Shown: in pieces, positions 59,834 to 64,000 of the stretch
How positions within the stretch are numbered: position 1 is the first letter of the stretch
How the letters are laid out: the number at the start of each line of letters is the position of its first letter
Source: Paenibacillus silvestris
Lineage (GTDB): Bacteria > Bacillota > Bacilli > Paenibacillales > NBRC-103111
DNA: 64,000 bases
NCBI RefSeq assembly: GCF_009882985.1
Contig: NZ_WTUZ01000039.1
Coordinates: 186,001-250,000, forward strand
Direction of reading: 5' to 3'
Translations under genes and position numbers: made by a program
The notes under the pieces: generated by a model
What the model was told of the DNA's origin: nothing
What the model saw: the letters and a program-made list of their open reading frames with translations, nothing else
Database searches by the model: none

Positions 59834-59880
59834 CGTACTAGAAACGCTAAGCAGCCGGGCAGATAAGGGGGATAATCATA

Positions 59881-60114
59881 TTGAGACGTTATGTAAATGC
59901 AGCGATTATTCTTAGTGTCGTTGCCGTAATTGGCGTTATTTTCATCTCAACGCTGTTTGGTATTATCTGTGGAATAATTAGTATTGTTCTAAGCCTGACT
60001 CGCATGAAGACTGAGAAAAAGAAAAGTATCATTGCAATTGCAATCAGTACGATTGCGATTTTGTTATCTATCATTTTGGCCCTAGTGCTAGCTTTTTCAC
60101 TGGATGGATTTTAA
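59881..60114 (+). CDS. Small two-helix membrane protein, 77 aa
   Basis: It starts at TTG 59881 behind AAGGGGG. Two or three hydrophobic segments (VNAAIILSVVAVIGVIFIST, then FGIICGIISIVLSL, and IIAIAISTIAILLSIILALV) are separated by one basic loop (RMKTEKKKS). No family is recognised. Repeat copy D and a terminator follow in the same transcript. Confidence 0.55.
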   Translation: MRRYVNAAIILSVVAVIGVIFISTLFGIICGIISIVLSLTRMKTEKKKSIIAIAISTIAILLSIILALVLAFSLDGF

Positions 60115-60160
60115 GCGAGTCTATCCGGATGCGGATGGATTTTATTTACGCCTAAAGTGA

Positions 60161-60350
60161 AATAACAGGAATTTATACGGTTAAAAATGGCGCTGAGTGG
60201 TGGTGGTGGTGGATTAGTGGAGTTCCTCCAGTTAATTCTTCTACAGCTGCCCCATATCTGAGAAAACGAGCGGAATAGCAGGATTATTTCCATCTAATTC
60301 CATATCATTAGCTCATATGAGCAAATTAACTGTATTTTTTCCATGTAAAA
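60161..60350 (+). repeat. Dispersed four-palindrome element, copy D
   Basis: Arms lie at 60161-60184, 60212-60238, 60273-60300 and 60324-60350, with spacings 51, 62 and 51 bp. A short TGG microsatellite (about 60198-60213) sits between arms 1 and 2. It lies between the small membrane protein and the terminator at 60370. Confidence 0.78.
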
Positions 60351-60369
60351 TGTATCCGGTGAGACATTG

Positions 60370-60396
60370 GGTTGAGCGAAAGCTCAGCCTTTTATT
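60370..60396 (+). terminator. Intrinsic terminator with GAAA tetraloop
   Basis: The stem GGTTGAGC / GCTCAGCC (one G-T pair) is closed by a GAAA tetraloop and followed by TTTTATT. Confidence 0.85.
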
Positions 60397-60432
60397 GTTA
60401 GGCTAATCTCATAGGGGTCATATGGCGATTGT

Positions 60433-60444
60433 TTGGACGACCAA
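60433..60444. promoter_or_regulatory. TTGG-N4-CCAA palindrome upstream of the Rrf2 gene
   Basis: TTGGACGACCAA, within TTTGGACGACCAAT, recurs as the inverted TTGGTCATCCAA at 63801 in front of the MFS/LLM genes. It is a candidate shared operator. Confidence 0.5.
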
Positions 60445-60502
60445 TCAAAATTATAATCAATTTGAAATAGGATGATTTCAGTCATATATGAGGAGGGATC
60501 CG

Positions 60503-60943
60503 ATGAAAATATCATCTAGGGGCGAATATGCATTACGAGCCCTCATCATACTCGGACAAAATCCAAATGAATGGTTGGCTATTAGTGAATTGTCCCAGAA
60601 AACGCTGGTGACTGAGATGTATCTGGAAAAAATCATGCTGCAGCTTAAGAAGTTGAACTATGTAGAAAGCAGGCGAGGCCAGCATGGTGGTTTTAGGCTT
60701 ATGCATACACCTGAACAAGTGAACTTAGGCGAAATCATTCGTAGGCTGGAAGGACCGTTAGCCCCAATGGGCTGCGCCAGCCTAACCAAATACGAGCCTT
60801 GTGAGTTAGAGGCAGGATGTCTTTTGAAACCGTTATGGATACTAATCAGAGAGGTTATTGCTCAAGTTTTGGAACAGACGACGCTTCAAAACTTACTTGA
60901 TGGTCAATTTAATCTGCAGATAAAGGATGTGGAAACTACTTGA
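60503..60943 (+). CDS. Rrf2-family regulator with three cysteines
   Basis: The start is ATG 60503 after GAGGAGGG; the frame opens at 60488 inside the ribosome site. The 146-residue protein is of the Rrf2 type (MKISSRGEYALRALIILGQN, TLVTEMYLEKIMLQLKKLNY, ESRRGQHGGFRL as wing). Three cysteines in the dimerisation helix region (GCASLTKYEPCELEAGC; C-x8-C-x5-C) resemble the Fe-S ligands of IscR/NsrR and are absent from CymR. An iron-sulphur or thiol sensor is therefore likely. The stop overlaps the hydroxylase start (TGATG), so it probably controls its own operon. Confidence 0.9.
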   Translation: MKISSRGEYALRALIILGQNPNEWLAISELSQKTLVTEMYLEKIMLQLKKLNYVESRRGQHGGFRLMHTPEQVNLGEIIRRLEGPLAPMGCASLTKYEPCELEAGCLLKPLWILIREVIAQVLEQTTLQNLLDGQFNLQIKDVETT

Positions 60944-62376
60944 TGTTAACCCGAGGGGAACAATTTATTCAAAGCCTCAATGACGGCCGGAAGGTATGGT
61001 TGGAAGGGAAGGACGTCGAAGTTTCCTCACACCCAGCTTTTGCAGGAACTCTAAATACGATCTCAGGACTATTTTCCATGCTGGACGACCCGGACCTTTG
61101 TAGTCAAATTGGTTTCCATGATACAGCTCAAGGGAAATTTGTTCATTATTCATTTTTGGTCCCACGCACCAGCACAGATCTGACAAAACGGGCGAAAGCC
61201 TTTCAAATTTGGGCGGAGAGCACCTCAGGGGTTATGAGTCGCCTTTCTGATTATGCGCGTTCACGTCTGACAGGCTGGTATGCGACAAGAGAGAGATATC
61301 GGAAATATGATAACCATTTTGCTGGAAAGCTAGCAAGTTACTACGAAGAGGCGAAGGCCAGGGACTTATTTCTTACGGCTGTTCAGCGCGACCCTCAAAT
61401 CAATCGATCTCAAACACTAGGAGAGAATCCGGATGCTGTCTTGCGTGTAGTTGGTCGAAATAACGAGGGAGTTATCATCAGAGGAGCGAAAATGATCGCA
61501 ACCGCCGCTCCATACGCGAACGATTTCATTGTTTACCCAGTAGCAAGAATACCGGACGATCGGCCTGAGTACGCACATATGATGATTATACCGGCCAATT
61601 TGCCAGGTTTGCATATGATGTGTAGGGAATCATTCGCGGAGTTGACCCGCAAGGAAGATCACCCGCTTAGCTCACGTTTCGATGAAATGGATGCTGTGCT
61701 GTTCTTTGACGATGTGTTAGTTCCTTGGGAACGCGTGCTTCTGCACGATCAACCCGAGGCGTTGTGGAGTATTCGAACCAATGAAGCCTCTAACAGCCTT
61801 GCCTATCATCAAAGCATTATCCGTCTGCAAGTCAAACTTGAATTCGCAACTGGTGTAGCTTGCGCGATTGCACAAGCTATCGGGGTTCATGCCTATATCA
61901 ATATTCAAGAGAAATTAGGTGAACTGATTAATCAAATCCAAACGATTAAAGGGCTCATTGTCGCATCGGAAGCATCGGCGAAAGCAGATGAATTCGGCAA
62001 TATGCTGCCCTCTTTTGAATATATCGAAACAGCAAGAAATCTGGGCAGCCGCTATTATCCTCGTGCGCTCGAAATCATTCAAACCATAGGAGCGGGGGGG
62101 TTCTTCCAAGTTCCTTCCACATGCTCGGAAATGGATGGACCGTTATCTCCATTCATACACAAATACCTGCAAGGAGCCACAAATTCAGGTGCGGATGAGA
62201 AAGTGCGTTTATTTAAACTAGCATGGGATTTAATAGGAAGCCCGCTCGGATCCAGGCATGAGCTTTATGAACGTTATTATGCTGGGGATCCAATGAGAAA
62301 TTTAGCTAACCAGTATGTGAGTTACGACACAGAGAAGTTAACGGATATGGTGTATTCACGGATAGCATCGTCCTAG
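60943..62376 (+). CDS. 4-hydroxyphenylacetate 3-monooxygenase (HpaB/PvcC) family
   Basis: It starts at ATG 60943, overlapping the Rrf2 stop; TTG 60940 is also possible. The 477-residue protein matches HpaB oxygenase components, which hydroxylate phenolic rings using FADH2 supplied by a separate reductase: N-terminal domain with TRGEQFIQSLNDGRKVWLEG and LSDYARSRLTGWYATRERY, the central domain with GVIIRGAKMIATAAPYANDF and FFDDVLVPWERVLL, and the C-terminal helical domain (TIGAGGFFQVPSTCSEMDGP). No reductase (HpaC) is encoded in the window. With the LLM monooxygenase and MFS genes nearby it may belong to an aromatic or xenobiotic pathway. Confidence 0.92.
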   Translation: MLTRGEQFIQSLNDGRKVWLEGKDVEVSSHPAFAGTLNTISGLFSMLDDPDLCSQIGFHDTAQGKFVHYSFLVPRTSTDLTKRAKAFQIWAESTSGVMSRLSDYARSRLTGWYATRERYRKYDNHFAGKLASYYEEAKARDLFLTAVQRDPQINRSQTLGENPDAVLRVVGRNNEGVIIRGAKMIATAAPYANDFIVYPVARIPDDRPEYAHMMIIPANLPGLHMMCRESFAELTRKEDHPLSSRFDEMDAVLFFDDVLVPWERVLLHDQPEALWSIRTNEASNSLAYHQSIIRLQVKLEFATGVACAIAQAIGVHAYINIQEKLGELINQIQTIKGLIVASEASAKADEFGNMLPSFEYIETARNLGSRYYPRALEIIQTIGAGGFFQVPSTCSEMDGPLSPFIHKYLQGATNSGADEKVRLFKLAWDLIGSPLGSRHELYERYYAGDPMRNLANQYVSYDTEKLTDMVYSRIASS

Positions 62377-62403
62377 TATGATATTGTCTAAAAGAAAACG
62401 TGA

Positions 62404-62436
62404 AACAGATCTCAAAGTGAGACTTTGAGATCTGTT
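62404..62436. terminator. Bidirectional terminator between hydroxylase and MFS genes
   Basis: A perfect 15-bp stem AACAGATCTCAAAGT / ACTTTGAGATCTGTT with loop GAG sits between convergent genes. The U-tract is weak on the plus strand and better on the minus strand (CACGTTTTCTTTT). Confidence 0.75.
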
Positions 62437-62438
62437 CC

Positions 62439-63647
62439 TTACTGTGCCGCGGCCTCGTCTTGGTCTGGTTTTATCGTGAATAAAGCTAGAACCGCTGCAA
62501 GTACACAGACACCTGTAATCATATAGAACATCAAGTGAGGAGAGATTTTCACAAGGATAGCAGCAAGTGGCGGACCGACGGCTACACCTATGAATCTCAT
62601 TGAACTATAAAGGGAAGTGATGGTTCCGCGCTCACTCTTATTAATTCCTTCTGTAATCATGGCATCCATGCATGGCAACGTTACACCAATTCCGATTCCT
62701 CCTAGACTAATTAAACCGATCAGCCAAATGATAGCATGCAACATACCACTTATTATGAAGCTAGCCGCAGCTAACGTAATGCCTCCAAATGTGAGCCATT
62801 TCATTAGAATTTTATTTCTACCAATCCATCTGCCGGTCATAAACGAAGCTATACACAGTGCAGCTGAGGGGATTGCCAAGATACAACCTTTGATTATCCC
62901 TTTGACGTGGTAGTCATCCTCAAGAGTGTCAGACAAATAGAACAAAGTTCCGAAGATAGCAAGCATGCATATACATCCGATGGCAAAAGTGGCATATAAC
63001 CATTTACCGTTATTGAGGAAAATTTGTTTCATATTTGCTCGGAATAGAGCAAAAGTAACCTTGCTATCACTCTTTTTAGGCGGCGATTTAACTAGAAATG
63101 CGACCATTACCGCCGATATGATACAAAGAACAGGAATGGCAAGAAAGGGAGCAAACCAGATGATTAAGGCAAAAGCCGATCCAAGTATGGGACTAAGAAC
63201 TTTGCCAAATGTATTGGCGGTTTCCACGATGCCTAGAGCGCTGCTTACCTCACTTTCTTTTTTGAATATATCCCCTACAAGAGGCAGTACGATTGGAAAA
63301 GCACCTGCTGCCCCAACGCCTTGTAATAATCGACCCAGCATGATAACCAAGTAAGGATTCTCGATCCACCAAGCGCCTAATCCAGCAAGTAAACCGCCAA
63401 TACCATTGATGATCAGGCTTGGGATAATAATTTGTTTTCTGCCAAAACGATCGGATAAGTACCCGGCCACAGGGATCAATAGGATGGCTACAGCCGAATA
63501 AATCGTTATTAATAAGCTCACCTGGAGAGAAGTAATTCCCAATTTGCTGCGGATAGCAGGCAGTACAGGAATTAGCATGGAATTTCCTAGCGTCATAATA
63601 AGTGGTATCGAGGCTATTGATATTAGGTCCCACTTTTTGCTTTCCAC
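62439..63647 (-). CDS. MFS transporter (12-helix drug/metabolite exporter type)
   Basis: This 402-residue protein has 12 predicted membrane helices. Motif A is clear after helix 2 (GYLSDRFGRKQIIIP), and the helix 4-5 region has LGRLLQGVGAAGAFPIVLPL and the motif-C-like segment GIVETANTFGKVLSPILGSA, pointing to a DHA1-type exporter. The substrate is unknown. It is divergent from the LLM monooxygenase at 63904 and convergent with the hydroxylase. A TTGG-N4-CCAA site shared with the Rrf2 promoter lies in the divergent region. Confidence 0.9.
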   Translation of the reverse strand: MESKKWDLISIASIPLIMTLGNSMLIPVLPAIRSKLGITSLQVSLLITIYSAVAILLIPVAGYLSDRFGRKQIIIPSLIINGIGGLLAGLGAWWIENPYLVIMLGRLLQGVGAAGAFPIVLPLVGDIFKKESEVSSALGIVETANTFGKVLSPILGSAFALIIWFAPFLAIPVLCIISAVMVAFLVKSPPKKSDSKVTFALFRANMKQIFLNNGKWLYATFAIGCICMLAIFGTLFYLSDTLEDDYHVKGIIKGCILAIPSAALCIASFMTGRWIGRNKILMKWLTFGGITLAAASFIISGMLHAIIWLIGLISLGGIGIGVTLPCMDAMITEGINKSERGTITSLYSSMRFIGVAVGPPLAAILVKISPHLMFYMITGVCVLAAVLALFTIKPDQDEAAAQ

Positions 63648-63800
63648 CCATTACACCTAGCCTTCTGATTTAATTGTTCCTCTGAAAACATGCCTAAACT
63701 AATATGCCCCTAATTATATTCCCAAAACAAAACGTATTTATCCCACTTGTATAATCGGATTAATTATTGTAAAATTATGAAAATAATCGTTATCTGCCAA

Positions 63801-63812
63801 TTGGTCATCCAA
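63801..63812. promoter_or_regulatory. TTGG-N4-CCAA palindrome between MFS and LLM genes
   Basis: TTGGTCATCCAA has the inverted 14-bp context ATTGGTCATCCAAA matching TTTGGACGACCAAT at 60432 (one mismatch as reverse complement). Confidence 0.5.
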
Positions 63813-63903
63813 AGGCTCCCTAACATAAGGTCACCGTACAAGTTCCACGTGCGGCAGCCTTTGAACGGGAGCTTTTTCTAATTCATCAAACAAGGGGTAT
63901 CCT

Positions 63904-64000
63904 ATGAGTGAAAAACAACGTCAACTACATCTGAATTTGTTCGTTTCTCCGATGGGACATCATGAAGCCGCCTGGCGGCATCCGGAGTCAAATCTCGATC
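63904..64000 (+). CDS. LLM-class flavin-dependent monooxygenase, NtaA/DmoA type (3' truncated by the window)
   Basis: Only the first 32 codons are present. The start ATG 63904 follows AAGGGG. The visible sequence (LHLNLFVSPMGHHEAAWRHP) is the characteristic beginning of NtaA/SnaA/DszA-type FMNH2-dependent monooxygenases, which oxidise organosulphur, nitrilotriacetate-like or other small substrates. It is divergent from an MFS exporter and shares its upstream palindrome. Confidence 0.8.
   Translation, partial: MSEKQRQLHLNLFVSPMGHHEAAWRHPESNLD

Overview
The window reads as a chromosomal stretch of a Paenibacillus-like, spore-forming Gram-positive bacterium. The evidence is the purine-rich Shine-Dalgarno sites (GGAGG, AAGGGG), lipoprotein-anchored sugar-binding proteins with LplB/LplC-type permeases but no ATPase, very large membrane-bound AraC regulators with an extracellular sensor, S-layer-homology (SLH) anchored proteins, and rhamnosidase/pectin/galactoside enzymes of the kinds that genus collects. 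No rRNA, tRNA, CRISPR array, intact transposon or prophage was seen.

Layout. (1) 1-3405: the 3' part of a secreted modular GH78 alpha-L-rhamnosidase carrying Ig-like, F5/8C, cohesin, FIVAR and dockerin modules. (2) 3.5-7.2 kb: small hypothetical, membrane and DUF3231 proteins. (3) 7.2-14.0 kb: a TetR repressor divergent from an efflux operon (two HlyD-type adaptors plus a DHA2 MFS pump), followed by an SLH protein. (4) 14.3-19.0 kb: mixed housekeeping and stress genes, including a LURP-one-like protein, a zinc-ribbon protein, a TetR/methionine-aminopeptidase pair, an SLH protein and an AhpD-like protein. (5) 19.1-27.1 kb: a PrsA-like foldase followed by a 2292-residue cell-wall enzyme (beta-helix + GH59 + Ig repeats + SLH). 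(6) 27.4-40.4 kb: an ABC sugar uptake system with a cytosolic GH38 alpha-mannosidase, a DapA-like aldolase, an AraC regulator, a second paralogous binding protein, an SIS isomerase and a ROK kinase. (7) 41.1-57.5 kb: a rhamnogalacturonan/pectin-type locus with permeases, binding protein, Gfo/Idh/MocA oxidoreductase, two GH105 proteins, an AraC regulator, a six-hairpin glycosidase, a PL22 lyase and a GH95 enzyme. (8) 57.8-59.8 kb: an unusual carbamoyltransferase behind a perfect ARG box, followed by an acetamidase/formamidase. (9) 59.9-64.0 kb: a small membrane protein, an Rrf2 regulator with an HpaB-type hydroxylase, a divergent MFS exporter, and the start of an LLM flavin monooxygenase.

How it fits together. 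Regions 6 and 7 are two self-contained oligosaccharide utilisation loci. Extracellular enzymes such as those in regions 1 and 5 release fragments, the binding protein/permease sets import them (probably sharing an MsmX-like ATPase encoded elsewhere), and cytosolic GH38, GH105, PL22 and GH95 enzymes finish the breakdown. Each locus has its own membrane AraC sensor. In region 6 the two binding-protein promoters share the same direct-repeat operator at the same distance (84 bp) from the -10 box.

The most unusual signal outside the genes is a dispersed element of about 190 bp present four times (about 15.2, 40.4, 57.5 and 60.2 kb). Each copy carries four imperfect palindromes of the form TAAC-N-GGA...TCC-N-GTTA at nearly constant spacing (about 51/62/51 bp). 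Three copies lie between a stop codon and the intrinsic terminator of the same transcript. One copy is inverted.
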